This document shows positions 42,901 to 55,492 of a DNA stretch of 64,000 bases, in pieces. Each line of letters begins with the position of its first letter. Positions within the stretch are counted from its first letter, which is position 1. This stretch comes from Diospyros lotus (taxonomy: Eukaryota; Streptophyta; Magnoliopsida; Ericales; Ebenaceae): the NCBI RefSeq assembly GCF_014633365.1, contig NC_068347.1, positions 29,554,116 to 29,618,115 of the forward strand, written 5' to 3'. A program made the position numbers and the translations under genes. The notes below the pieces were generated by a model, which saw only the letters and a program-made list of their open reading frames with translations, searched no databases and was not told the origin of the DNA.

Positions 42901-45664
42901 AATCATTTCTATCTATGACCATATCTTTTATAAAGCCATTATATTTCACGTCCAAAAAAGATGTCAAATGAAAATCGATTCCTTCACTGGCAGCAGAAAA
43001 CATTTTACACTTATAAACATGGATTTTGGAGTTTTAGAAAGGACACAGAGTTGGATGGAACTCAACATGTAAAATCTTTAGCATAGGAAAAGATTAAAGA
43101 GGGTCTGCTCTGTGCAGGGTTGATCCCACTAATGTAACATCTCGCAGAACATTCTGAGAAGCATCAAGGATTTATTTCTATAGGAGAACATCACTAAAAT
43201 TTGGTATCAAAACTAGATCATCACTGAAGAAATAGCAGCTGTTTGCAACTCATAAATACAAGTATAGAAGCTATATGAAAATAATTCAAGTAAAGAAAAA
43301 TGCTCAGATAGAGAAACCCTTAAACATGACATAGAATATAAGTCTTACAAAGGATATGGCTGTTGATAGAGATGGCCAGAGGTCTAAAATTATGTAGGTG
43401 ACCCCATGTAGTAGGATTAAGGCTTGTGATTGTTGTTGTATAGGAAAATGCTCAAAGTGTTGCAGGAAAGAAATAACATAAAACAAGGACTAAGAAGAAA
43501 AAAAAGTTCACATAGGTCTTCAACTGAAGGCAAATGAGAGAATTCCAAACACAAGCAGTGACATGGTGACATATATCTTCTTGGAACTAGATGAAACTTG
43601 TTAAAAAATCAGATAGTGAACAAGGCTTTCACTATTGCTTTAATCAAAGAAGGGCCAAATTTATGCAGTCTTGAGTAGGATACGAGAGGCTGTTTCCATG
43701 TTTTCAACCCATTACGCGTACTGCAGAGGTCTCATTGAAGTGTGAACAACCTTACCCTAACAGGGCGACCCAGATATCTAGAACTCCTATCTTACTAGAC
43801 AATTTTATGAATAATAACGTCAGTATAAGGAAAAAGGGAGAAATGCAATAAGGCCAACAACAGACTTTGAATTATATGAATAGCCCTGGATCTAATCTAT
43901 ACCTGCAGTACAGAATAATCAATGAGTAAAGAAGAAAGGACCCTCTGTACCACACACACAAAAAAAAACGAAAAAAGAAGAAAGGACCCTTTGGATATTT
44001 TATGTTGTCTCTCATTCAAAATAAAGATGGGTAAGCCCCATTACCTTTAAGCGAAGATTTAATACACTCTTTTCAATCTCGTCTCTATCAAAATCTCAAC
44101 TACTAAGCCTCTATAACTACAAGTCTATGAATTTTGTTAGATAATAAAAATGGCTACTTTAGACACTAATATTGATCTACTAAAGTGGTTCAATGACAAC
44201 AGTCATGCCTTAATCCCACTAGGTGGATCAACTACATGAATTTAGATCTCCAATCATCCCCATCCATAGTCATATCCTCTATAAGGTATTATATCATATG
44301 TCATGTTTAAGGTTCAATGATAAAGAATAAAAAAAATTCTTCTCTAACAGGACAATGTCACTGCAAGTGTATTTTGCAGGAAAGAATTTTTCCTAAACAT
44401 GACTATTTTATTGGTTTGCAAGTCAGTGGTCAAGAAGAGTTGCAGAGTGCATTTAAAATTTGGTGGCATGGTGATAACTTGACTTCCAATTTCTAATAAT
44501 GATTTTCAACGTTCATAATTGATAAATATCCTATTTATCAGAAAAAATTCAATTACCTAGAGTCTAGTCTGTCTAGAGACAAAAACTTGAGTGCATGTGA
44601 AAATTTTGACCCTAAAATAGAGATATTATTTTCTGCTAAGTATTTAAAAAAGAAATATCAACATCAGCATTTGACTTCTTTGAATTCAATTATCCATATG
44701 TACATGCGAGTGACCCTGTGTGGATGTGAATTTCTCTCTGTTCATTTCTTCCTTACTTAGCTAACTGTGAAGAAGAAAGGGTAAGAGCTATATGTATGAG
44801 TATTCCAGGAAATACCTCTGACAAAGTATTTTGGCATTCTTCTGACACATGGAGAAACAAACGAGACAACAATTCATGTTGCCTCAATCCAGTGAAAATC
44901 CTTTGCCCATAAACACACCTTCTGCTTCTCATCTTCCGGCAATCAGACCATCTCCGGTATTCATCAGATTTAAAAAACTTCCCATAATAAAACGACAATA
45001 TATCCCCCATTGTCTTACCATCCATAAATCTCTTCACCTGAACTAGATTCTTCCCAAAGATGTACAAACCAAGGACAAAACTCGCTTGTTCGACATTACT
45101 CCATGAACTACGAAAGGAGCCAGGAACCAAAGAGTACCCTTGACCTCTGTACACCTGGTGCACTTTGCATTTCCTTTCTTGTTCCGAAGCCAATTTACTC
45201 GACCTTCCCGGTTCAATTCCACTTTCCCACACAACATCAATAGAATCAACTTTTATTTTTGAAGCTTCACCTTTTAAATGAATCCGGGCCTCTTTGCAGC
45301 TTTCAGATTCTTGGAGCCCATTTTTATTGGATGAGCTATTTGAATCACCAAGAGATTCCTGCATTTCATGTTTCATGTACACATCTTCCTTATTGATCCT
45401 CATGATTGGAATGGATGATCCCATTAAAAAATCACATGGTGTGGCAAGCATGAACCCTTGTTCAAATGGATTCTTTTTATACAAAAGATAGTCAGATTCT
45501 GTGATTAATGGTGGAATTTCAGCCTGGTAGCTATCACCAACTCGAGGACGCACCTCTATATCTCCAAGGACATTACATGCTTCAGAGGAATCTGAAAAGA
45601 CTAACCACTCCACAGAGGTGTTCTCAATGCAGTCACCATTATGATTTAGTTCAACTCGATCCAT
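39927..45664 (-). CDS. ELM2/SANT-domain nuclear protein (plant RERE-like)
   Basis: Two coding exons, 44816-45664 and 39927-41743 (acceptor AG just above 41743), spliced in phase 0 across a 3.1-kb intron, giving about 888 residues. Residues about 39-60 (RPRVGDSYQAEIPPLI) resemble the start of an ELM2 domain. A SANT/Myb-like domain lies at about 186-240 (SSWSNVEQASFVLGLYIFGK, SFYYGKFFKSDEYRRW). The long Ser/Lys-rich C-terminal half is likely disordered and contains a conserved TRNRPPTARALEALA segment. Such plant proteins are often annotated as arginine-glutamic acid dipeptide repeat (RERE)-like and are probably chromatin co-regulators. The ATG at 45664 follows directly after a splice acceptor, so a 5' UTR intron is expected. 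Parts are copied at 27413-29462 and 38389-39508. Confidence 0.88.
42840..44300. repeat. Dispersed LINE/SINE-like tails inside the SANT-gene intron
   Basis: Three copies of the CCTAATCCTACTAGGTGGGATCGG-type motif: 42847-42965 and 44205-44300 in reverse, and 43365-43442 forward with a TTGTTG tail. The first was carried along in the duplicated spacer (29058-29150), so it predates that duplication. Confidence 0.45.
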
Positions 45665-47450
45665 CTGCGAAATAACCACATACACTAACCATTACAAGGC
45701 ATGAATTTAAAGCATAACTTGATACAGTTCACTTAAAAAAATAAGTCAAATTAGATATAACTCTAGCAATAAATTAATGTGCATGCAAGTGATGCAAATC
45801 ATCAGAATCTAAAACATCCAAGTTTTCATAGATAACAAACCAAGAATTGATTTTACAAGGCTGATTGATATGTATTATCACATTTCTTTAATATCCCTGT
45901 GAATAGGTAAAGAGTTAAGCATGATTAGCTCGGCAACTTCTGGAGCAGCATCAAATACCTAAACGTAAAAAGAAAAGATAATGGTAAAAAAATTCACAAA
46001 AGAACAGCCACATAGAGCAAACCATGACTTCCAGAAAATATCTATCCTTCTATCATCTGCTAACACAGACCTTTCTAACAAGCCCCCCAATAAGAGAGCC
46101 ACAGCACTCAAGGCAGCTTACATATCAAGTTTCCTTCTTCCCCCTAAGTATTTATGTCATTGGAATTGATCATTTTTTTTTTCTGCTAAACTTTTGGAAT
46201 TATCCTATCTACAGCCTATCCATAGCCTGTCTCAAGCACAGATAAAGGAGAGGGGTTGTGTTAAGTAGCCAACGATGGGCATAAAATTAGTCAAATCAAA
46301 CAACATGAATTTTAGACAAATGACAAACTAATATCCATCAGGAATAGCTCTAACTGGAGCATAAGGATGAACAAGAGCCAACATTTAAAGGCCAGGTCTG
46401 GAAGTACAAAGCATGCTAAAATATGCGCCAATTTTAACTTCATTAAATTCACAATGGCTTGCTCTCAAAACAGTAGATCAAACCAATAGACAGTGTGTCC
46501 GACTTAAAGGCAAGAATTATTTAGAAGATTAAATGTCCAAATCTTCAAAATAAAAATAAATAAATAAATAAAAAGTTAAAACACACGCACTCACAAAACA
46601 AAACAAAAAGTTCTGAAGATGATGAGCAGAAAAGAAGATAAGCCATGGAAAAAAAATTCTCGACAAAATTGATGGAAAGTTTATATGTTTGGGATAAACA
46701 AGCATTCAAGGAAAAAACCGCAAGAACCATTCAAAAAAAAGAAGAAGAAAATGGTACAGAAAAACACTTTCAGAGCAAAAGCAATGACACAAATTAAGCA
46801 CCCACAGAATAATGAAACCCCAGATCCATTTTTGAACTCAACAGAAGAAACCTTAGCATAATTATTTTAAGAACCCAAAAACCGCATTGATTTCCAAATG
46901 CCAGAAAACCACAAAAATTCCGACCAAACAAACACCATTCGCAGCATCAATCTGAAGCCACAAATATATAGCTAAAAATAAACTAAAATAAATCACGAAG
47001 GAAGATAAGAACAAGAAACCACCGTCTGAGCAAGAATTCCAACGTGATCCCACCAAATTCAAATCCTGTCCGTGAACATCAGCAAACTATACATAAACAC
47101 ACATATATATAGGAATAATATATATCAATATCTGTATCAATTCTTGAGAACTTTAAAAGCGACGTCGAGAAGGGAGTTTGAGGAAATGGGTCTTCTAGAT
47201 TAACAAGGTGTGGATGCAAAACGAACAAAACATGAAAATAAACCAAGAAACCTTGCGTTACATACATGTACATATAGAGATAGGAGAGAGAGAGAGAGAG
47301 TGAAGAAAGATTGTACCTTTAAGAGAGCTGAAGTTTCATGGGTTGCTGAGGTTGATTTACGGCGAGGCACGGAGAGGAAAAATGGAAAGACTCCCTCTCT
47401 CGCTAGTCGCTGCTTAGGCAGAGAGATGTAGAGAGAGAAAAGTATAGACA
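45665..47450 (-). other. 5' UTR intron, non-coding exon 1 and promoter-side leader of the ELM2/SANT gene
   Basis: A donor AAAG|GTACAATC at 47317/47316 pairs with the acceptor just before the ATG at 45664. The leader holds a short upstream frame, ATGAAACTTCAGCTCTCTTAA, at 47339-47319 (six codons), ending two bases before the splice site. GA/CT runs at about 47283-47300 and 47467-47512 flank the probable transcription start. The exon boundary is inferred, not proven. Confidence 0.55.
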
Positions 47451-48399
47451 TAATATATATATATGTATAGAGAGAGAGAGTGTGTGTGTGTGTGTGTATT
47501 TGAGAGAGAGAGGGGGGCCTCTGGTCCGTTTAAAGGACGGAAAGTGATAGATACACGCGCGGTGGAGGAGCGTTGCGACACCACTAACGCAGAGAATAAC
47601 ACGTGGAATCCTGATATATGTGATAATTGGCACTTAGCAGTCATTGCAAATAATAATACAACAATAATAATATCTGTAAAAACATGTAACCCATCCCATG
47701 TGAATTATTTTGATGATTTTTCTTATTTTTAGATCCATTAATGTTAATTATTTATTTATATTTTATACAAGTAAATATCAGATTTTATATTGCTTAATAC
47801 ATTTTGACTTTTGTAACAAATTTTTAATTCAAGTCAACAGACTTTACCTATTTTTACACTCTTGAGATGAAAAATATAACTAGTTAAAATTTTACCTTCC
47901 CCATTAAGTGTAGATAGTTCAAGTGTTTTCTTTCATTTATTTGAGTAGTTGCTCGGCGAGCAATTCCCGAGTTTATTTATTTAAGTGGTTGATCGTCGGG
48001 AGATCCACAAGTTTAAAAATAGAAAATTTGTTATAATAATATTTCGTGTAATTGTTAACGATTATATTTGTTAAATTATAAGAAACATATTAAATGTAAG
48101 TCTATTTTATTTTAAATATAAATAAACTACTAAAATTGTAGTTTAATAATAGATAATTACATTCATTTAAGGTTTTTGAATTCGTGTCTCACAAATCTCA
48201 ATTATCCTTTGTTAAGTCTCAAGTGAATTAATACTAGTTATCAAAAAATATTATTAAAAAAAACACATTATTTAGTTACACTTGCCTACCCCTTAGTGTT
48301 TATATATCTATTATTTGTTAAAACATCCTGAAATAATTTTTTTTTCTAAATAAATAACATTTCATCACTTAGGTTCAAATAAAAAATAATTATATTATA
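47451..48399. other. Promoter-side and intergenic DNA
   Basis: (AT)n and (GA)n(GT)n microsatellites at about 47452-47512, then AT-rich sequence with no recognised gene. Confidence 0.5.
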
Positions 48400-49130
48400 A
48401 CATAGGTATCACAAAATTTCCTTTGAAGGACATCTAGAGAGATTTCCTTCAAAAAATCTGTTCAAGTTTGAGAGAATCTTTTCTCTTGAAAGGGCCTATC
48501 GAGGCCTTGCCCCCGAAAAGTCTATCCGAAGACCTTTTGAGGATCAACCTTCTCAAATACCTAGAACAATTTTCCAAAGACCCTTCGAGAATTACTTCCT
48601 CAAAGGCCCGATTAAGTCTTCTAAAAACCCTTCAAGGGCTATCTCCCCCAAAAGTTAGGTTTTCTCAAAACTTAACCTAATGGCATCCAGACACTCTAGC
48701 TCAAAAAGGTCATGTTGTGTGCCCTTGTACATGTGTGCCACATGTCTCAATCCCTGAGGGGTATAAGTATCCCATGACTTTTAAGGACCCTCTTTTGACT
48801 ATTCCATGCACAACTTTATTGAAGGCATTATCTGCATTGCATTGTATTCATATAACCTCTTCTGTACCATAACTATATATGGCTTAGGTGTCAAAGGGTT
48901 TGCACGGGAAAAATCTTGGCGTGCCTTCTAATTGTTTTTGGCCTTGCAAATTGGAAGTCCGAAAAACCAGAATCTCCCAAGGCCCCAAAAGACCCATTCA
49001 AGAGACTCCAATAGTAGCCAAAAGACTCTTTTGGCTCCATCCTTCTGTAGGACCCCTTTAAATGACTCCTTCATAGAAAACTTTGTTCTTTTGTTAGACC
49101 CGATCGATTTTTTCTTAAGTTTTTTTTGAG
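48400..49130 (+). repeat. Degraded LTR-retrotransposon fragment (probable)
   Basis: Less AT-rich than its flanks. A GGGGTATAAGTATCCC box near 48758, then GGTGTCAAAGGGTTTGCACGG near 48888, resemble the TATA and U5 parts of large Ty3-type LTRs. Repeated CCTTTTGAGG/CCTTCGAG-like phrases occur at 48420-48660. No ends or coding found. Confidence 0.4.
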
Positions 49131-49692
49131 ATAAATAAATTTTAATTATTATATTACTACCACAACAAATTGAGACTCACTTGATTTAAACTCAAAATTT
49201 TGAGCTCAATGCTACCCAACAATGTCATGCTTATATTTAAAATAATTTAATTTTTTAAAGCAAAAAAAAAAAAAACTCATATTCTACATGTTGCTTTCTA
49301 AATTAGCGTGGGACAGCAGTCATATATAATAAAATAGTATCATATGCTCTCTCTCTTTTTATCTTTAAATAAACTCGCGAACCGTAGAACGAGCAACTAC
49401 CCCTTAGTATTTATATAATAATATATAAATCTTATTTGGTATAATATTATTGATAATGTCTTTGATAAGTAATATTATATATCACTTCAAACCTAAAAGG
49501 GAATAATTGAGACTGATGAGATATTGAGTTTAACCTTATCACTTATTAATAAATAAATTACAACTGTGATGGTTTATTGAACAAGTCACGTTTACATTTA
49601 AATAATTTATTTTTTTTTACTTAAAAAGGGAAATTCACATTTAATCTTTTGAATGGGTATGAGTCGACGATCATATAACATATTATCATAAA

Positions 49693-49857
49693 CAGGGCTG
49701 GCTATAGGAGTAGGCTAGTGAGGTAATTGCCTAGGGCCCAATCCCTTCAACTTAATAAATAATTATTTTAATTTATTAATTTTTAATTTTTTATTAATGA
49801 GTTGGGCCCCTAAATTAATGATGGCTTAGAGCCCCCTAAGCCCTTGAGCCTGTCCTA
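49693..49857. mobile_element. hAT-type MITE, 165 bp, complete
   Basis: Perfect 8-bp target duplication ATCATAAA (49685-49692, 49858-49865). Ends CAGGGCTGGCTATAGG and, inverted, TAGGACAGGCTCAAGGG. A diverged sister copy lies at 14070-14221. Confidence 0.88.
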
Positions 49858-49865
49858 ATCATAAA

Positions 49866-50789
49866 TGACTAGTCTTTAAACTTATGAATTGTTAGATGAG
49901 TAATCATTCAAATAAGTAAACTCGTAAATTATTTAACGATTGAACGATCATTAAAATAAATAAAAGAAAATAATTTAATCCCATATTAGTTAAAAAGATA
50001 AATTCTACATAGATATAATTATTCACACGTTTATCAACTTAAATTAAGAAAATGTTGAAAAAATTAAAATATATTACATTGTGATTATTCTATATATTTA
50101 TAGAGTAACTTTAAAATTGTATGAGTTTTATTATATCATGTCTGTTTAAATAATAAATTATTCTCATCTAATCAACTAAATCATCTATCATAACTTGATA
50201 TATTAGTAAGATTACGGTAAATAATAAATGATAATGAATAATTAAAATTAAATAGCAAATTGTACTTGAATATAGATAAATTAAAATTTTAAGATAAAAT
50301 AAAAAAAATAAGGTGAAAGTTAATTTATAAATTTTAGTATTTTTAAATTAATAAAAAAATATTATACATATTTTGTAATTGGCAAGACAACGAAGCCTCG
50401 TCACGCGCTCTGCGCGAGCGTGCAATGCCAGCGAACCTTTTACATTACAAAATAAGGGAAGTAATTTCACTCCCAATTATTTAAAAATTGTCAAAAGTTC
50501 ACGATTTGAAGTTTGAACATATTTTATATTCTCAGTAAATGGTCAAAATCAATTATTAAATTTATAATTATGTAAAACTAACACTTCAGTAAATTTTAAA
50601 TAACTTGCATTAAGAAAGTGAAGTTTTGGTAACAATCATAATTTACGATGAGAACATGTATGTATTATAGAGGAGTATGAATATGATACAATATGTGTAA
50701 TAATTTATAAATTACTTGTCGGCGTTCAATTACTTGTCAATGTTCAATTTCAGTCGATTATGATTCGTTTTTAGTTACGATGAGTGAAT
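49866..50789. other. AT-rich intergenic DNA with a short GC-rich island
   Basis: Mostly low-complexity. At 50385-50440 a GC-rich stretch with a CACGCGC...GCGAGCGTG imperfect hairpin stands out sharply; origin unknown. Confidence 0.4.
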
Positions 50790-51345
50790 CCAAAAATGTC
50801 AAGAGAAGGAAAACAAAGATCCTAGATGTGAGTCCACACAAGCAATTTTTACGTGGTTCGGCCAGAATGATACCTACTCTACAACCGCACTCTGATTATT
50901 CTCCTTATACCCCTCGTGGTATCTCTGACTCCTATTTATAACGAGGGGCCTTTACAATTTGGATAACATATAAAAATATAAAGATGACATTTTTGGAGAT
51001 AAACAGCCATTATCATCTACACAAAATCGGGAGTGAGATCCTCATTACGAAGAGCATGGGCTGTTACAGGTAAAGTAAATGGACCATACCCATGACTTCT
51101 CAGCAGCTTTGTCATTTATGCGAGCTGAAGATTTTAGACCAGCGATTTGGATGGTCCAGCGAACTGAGGGCTTTGTCGGGAGCTCGTTAGTCGATCGCTG
51201 AGAGGTCGCTAGAGTCTTTGCTGGGAGCTCGCTTTATGAGTTTCGAATTTCGATGGTGTATGGATTTTCTTTGGCGAGGCCACCTGAGCCTTATTGGTTT
51301 CGAGCGATTGGGCCGGTCCGTTGGATTGAGTCTGGTCCATGAAAA
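50790..51345 (-). repeat. LTR-like fragment, minus orientation (probable)
   Basis: Read on the minus strand it has TATAAATAGGAG (about 50930-50941) followed by CCGAACCACGTAAAAATTGC (about 50847-50866), a phrase typical of plant LTR U5 regions. Ends and target duplication not resolved; no coding seen. Confidence 0.5.
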
Positions 51346-53069
51346 ATGATATGAAAAATGCGTACAACATTACTTATATTATATAAGTACATAAATATTT
51401 TATGTATCTCTGCAATTAGGGTTAAGTGTAACTCATCACCATGAATATTTGATTGCATTAAAAGATCTCATTATATTTTTAAAATATTGTAATTAGTCAC
51501 CACCAGTTAGTCAATCCTTAACTCTATTAGTTGACCAACATATATATATATTACATACCACTAAAATCACCCAGAAATGGGGTCTTAATCGAAGAAAGAA
51601 ATATGAAAATCTGCTATATGTAGCAATTATGGAGATTTTTTTTTTTTCAATTCTTCTATTTGCATGTTGAAATCTGCCTATAGAATTGTGTGCAATAATC
51701 TGCATACAAAATACAAAATTCTTCAATTTTCAGATTCCTTTCTTCAATTTAAACCCCATTTGAGGGTAATTTTAGTGGCATGATGTGCATGTACTCGTCA
51801 ACTAACAAAATTAAGGGTCGACTAACAAATGGTGATTAATTACAACATTTTAAAACTATAATAAGATTTTTTGGTGCAATCAAAAGTTCAGGATAGTAAG
51901 TTACACCTGATTTTAAATCCAAGAGAATTTCATATAATTTGCCCTTATATTTGTATCTCTACAAAAATTTAAACACAATCAAAAAATTAAATTACTATAA
52001 TCTATTGCCATAATTCAATCCGTTAATATTAACAAATAAAGTATATAACACATTAGAGTTGTTATTCACTAATAATAAATAAAGTCACAGATTATTTTTC
52101 ACTAATAAAGGGCGGGTATTATTTATTTATTATGGAAGGTCAAAGTCAAATTTAGACTAATCAAACACTTTTAGACCACTAATACTTGTTGCAGCGAATA
52201 GTCCTTTTATAATTTAAATTTAGTATTTAAGATCTCTATAATGTCTATTTTTCTTTTCCCCCTCCCCAAACAATTGGTTTTATTACTTAATATTGAGATA
52301 TTTAGTTAACCAATCAGAATGTTGGAACATACATTAAAAATAAGATATAATAAATTAAAAATAAAATATAATTATAGTCCTTTTTAAGTCTTAAGTAAGT
52401 TTATAATATAAAAAATATATATTTTGCATTTAAGTAATTTGGGAGTTGCGGTGGGCAGTAAGACTTGGCTTTTTTTGTCTCTTTATAGGTTGGAGGAAGG
52501 CAGCTTAAGCTTTACATAAAAAGATGAAAGGAAACAGCCAAACGCACCCCAACGAACAAAACCACGTTACGTTTCAATTAAGATTATTATATTATTATAT
52601 ATCATATAGTTGAAATGGATTTAAAGACCTTTTTCATTACTCTTAACTCATAGGGATTAGGGATTGATTGGTGACACAGTTTCCGTCAACCAATTATCCA
52701 AACACTTACCAACTACTTGTTGTTAGATTAATTTAATTGATTATAAGACAAATTTGTCGTATCCATCAAAGACCTTTTGTGGTAAATTTTACAATCAATT
52801 ATCACATTTTAAAGAAAAATATCATAATTGGGCCTCTGGTCTGGGCTTACGGGAAGGCACATATTGGGCTCATTTGGATGTAGTCATCCTGTGAAGGCCC
52901 GCATGAATTTGAAGATTTGGCCTACTTATGAGATTGGGCTAGCTCATTTTGCTCCAAACTCAAATTATTTACATAAATTAGGGGTATAATCACGTATAAA
53001 TTAAAAACAAATATTTAACAGTTAAATTTTTATTTTTTAATTTTTTTAGACAACATTTGTATGAAAAAG
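51346..53069. other. Intergenic
   Basis: AT-rich; no gene or clear repeat end recognised. Confidence 0.4.
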
Positions 53070-53084
53070 AGTTTGAGTATAGTA

Positions 53085-53252
53085 GCCCTCAAGATATAGA
53101 TTAAGCAGTCGGATGAGCAATATACCGGTATCAATCCGATGGGTTACGATTCTCACCTTGTGTAAGGACTAAAAGGTCAATCAGTGATTTATCTCCGCTG
53201 GCATAATCGAGGGCATGAACACTGGGGGCCACGCAAGGATAGTCATCCCAAT
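53085..53252 (+). mobile_element. SINE-like insertion with 15-bp target duplication
   Basis: AGTTTGAGTATAGTA occurs at 53070-53084 and again, identical, at 53253-53267. The 168-bp insert is much richer in GC than its flanks. It has an A-box-like GGATGAGCAATATACCGG near 53112 and a B-box-like GGGTTACGATTCTC near 53141, the layout of a tRNA-derived SINE. There is no A- or T-rich tail, which is unusual. Confidence 0.65.
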
Positions 53253-53267
53253 AGTTTGAGTATAGTA

Positions 53268-54240
53268 ATATAATTGATTTCTAGTTCGTTATAAGAGGTT
53301 AAATTTTATTTATATAATAAAATTTTATTTTTTAATAAAATATTTAAAAGATATGATTAAAACATATAAAAAAAAATGACATACCTTGCTATTTGTAATC
53401 ATGAAGTTGTGTAGGAGGGTCCTAACATAAAATTTGGGTGTATTTTGCTAATGAATCCTCGTAACATCCAATGGGATAAGAATAAGAAAAGATTAAAATT
53501 AATTAATACAAGTAGAAATAAAGTGGGGGCATGGGGCATCATCGAAAAAGAAAAACAATGTATTTTTGTCCAATTGGTAATTAAAAATATACTTGAGGAG
53601 TGGAATCTTTGTTAAAATGTGATTGAATTAAGAGGGGACCACCAAATTAATGCATGTTCTTTAGATTCTTAATTGTTATTTAAATATCAAATTAAGCATA
53701 GTTTTGTGATGAGCTTAAAAAAATATATATGTATTCGACCAATCAAAATTAAACTAAAATATTAAATTCAATTCATTAATGTTTTCTAAACCCATTAAGT
53801 TAGGCATGCACACCCAATACCCTTTTACCTATAGAATATGGTTTTTGACAAATATTTTTAAGTTAGTCTGACAACCTTGGAACCTTGACTTACCAAGGTA
53901 AAAACAAAAATAGACAAACCTTGCAACCTAGATCAAGATTCATCAAAAGAAAACAAATTAATATGCTAATGTTGTATACATAAATAAACAAATTAATTCT
54001 TCTTGAAATTAATATGCTATTATTGTCTTGATGAATTTGTCTGGTTTGTTGATATTTGAAAGAGTACTTCTTCACAAATTAATGTAACCAAACCCTAATT
54101 AATTAAGCTAGAAGTCCTAATTAAGCTTTTTCTGTTAATTACTCGACTCAGAATTAATTTCTTTCTTTTTGCTTGGAATTAGGGTTTTGAGATGGAGATT
54201 AAAGAAGGAAAGATAAATTATTATTTTTTTCCATCTCTGA
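53268..54240. other. Intergenic
   Basis: AT-rich; nothing recognised. Confidence 0.4.
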
Positions 54241-54259
54241 TTGTCCATTTTAATTAGTG

Positions 54260-55030
54260 GAGTACTCCCCTAGCACTCTCTCCCTCTGACTCCCTAGCTA
54301 CCTCACTCTTTCTTTCTCTGCCACTCTCTCAACCTCTCTCCCACTCACTCCCCCCAGTTTGAATCACCTCTTCTCCCTCCCCTCTTCCCCTTACCCTTAC
54401 ACAGCTTCTTCTTGCTCACTCTCTGTTTTCACTACCCATTTGGATTCCTTTTTCCTCATCTCACCAATCTTCCCAAACACCCAATCTAGTTCATATATCC
54501 ATTTCCCTTTCCCTCTCTCACCCAGGGCATTCTAGCTAGGTGATTGTCCTATTTTTTAATTACTTCTTATAGTTTGTCTATGTTAATTAGTGCAATATTG
54601 AAGGCCTTTCGTACATGCAACCTCTCGTAGGCATTTGATACATGTCACAATTCTGAGCTCCTCATGGGTCTTCAACTGTTGATTTGACCATAGGACCTAG
54701 GGAAGCACACTTAGGGGTTGAGTTTTTCTTCCTTACATCACGTCATCAAGCTTTGTGCGATGATGGTCTCTATTCTATGAATAAAACTGGCTTGGTACTT
54801 CCTACTTTTGCTTGGGCTTGTTTGGCAGATGTTTGATGCCGCCAGGTCGGCATCATCACATGTCATATCTAATTAACAAGACGACCAACCCATGAGCCAT
54901 GACACATTCACATACATGCATGTATGTGGACATTGTGGACACATATATGTATGTGTGTTTATATATGCACGAGTTTGACCAGAAGTACTAACCAAGTTGA
55001 ATCGGATCGCGCTCAAGTCTCTCTCTAGAA
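54260..55030 (+). promoter_or_regulatory. Pyrimidine-rich leader and promoter region of the NF-YB gene
   Basis: A CT-rich tract at 54265-54530 resembles a long plant 5' leader. A possible 5' UTR intron starts at GCTAG|GTGATT near 54540; its acceptor is unclear. The ATG at 55031 is preceded by a CTCTCTCTAG tract. Confidence 0.45.
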
Positions 55031-55492
55031 ATGGTTGACAATATAGATGCCCGTTGCTCAAGTACTCATGAAGAAGATGGCTACATCAAGGAGCAAGACC
55101 TCTTGTTACCAATAGCCAACGTTGCTAGGATCATGAAGCAAAACTTGCCCTCGAACGCCAAAATCGCAAAGGAAGCCAAGGAAACAATGCAAGAGTGTGT
55201 GTCCGAGTTCATCAGCTTTGTGACCAGTGAAGCATCCGAGAAGTGCAAGAAAGAGAGGAGGAAGACGGTGAACGGAGACGACGTTTGCCGGGCTCTCTGC
55301 GCCCTAGGGTTCGATGAATATGCCGGGCCCTTGAAGAGGTATTTGGATAGGTATAGAGAGCTAGAAGGGGATAGGGCCAATCAAGACAGGATTAGCAACA
55401 GTGAGGAGAAGGAAGAGGCAGTTTCAGATAGAAATCAAGCTGAATCTTCTACTGATCAGAGGATGGCCAATAGCTCCAAATCAAGGCCTTGA
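55031..55492 (+). CDS. NF-YB (HAP3/CBF-A) transcription factor subunit, non-LEC1 type
   Basis: A histone-fold subunit that pairs with NF-YC in the cytoplasm, then with NF-YA on CCAAT boxes in the nucleus. The single exon encodes 153 residues. The histone-fold domain spans about 22-113: [89 protein letters not shown]. The residue that is Asp in LEC1-type proteins is Lys here (KIAKEAKE), so an embryogenic LEC1 role is unlikely; the sequence resembles the NF-YB4/5 group. Unusual residues: LLLPIANVA instead of the common RLLPIANVG, and RALCAL where WAMATL is typical. The C-terminus is Ser/Glu-rich and short. The gene stands alone in a gene-poor stretch. Confidence 0.95.
   Translation: MVDNIDARCSSTHEEDGYIKEQDLLLPIANVARIMKQNLPSNAKIAKEAKETMQECVSEFISFVTSEASEKCKKERRKTVNGDDVCRALCALGFDEYAGPLKRYLDRYRELEGDRANQDRISNSEEKEEAVSDRNQAESSTDQRMANSSKSRP

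Noticed and set aside
48468..48680. 70-residue frame near 48.5 kb
   Set aside because: Within a repetitive LTR-like tract made of CCTTTTGAGG-type phrases; no domain.
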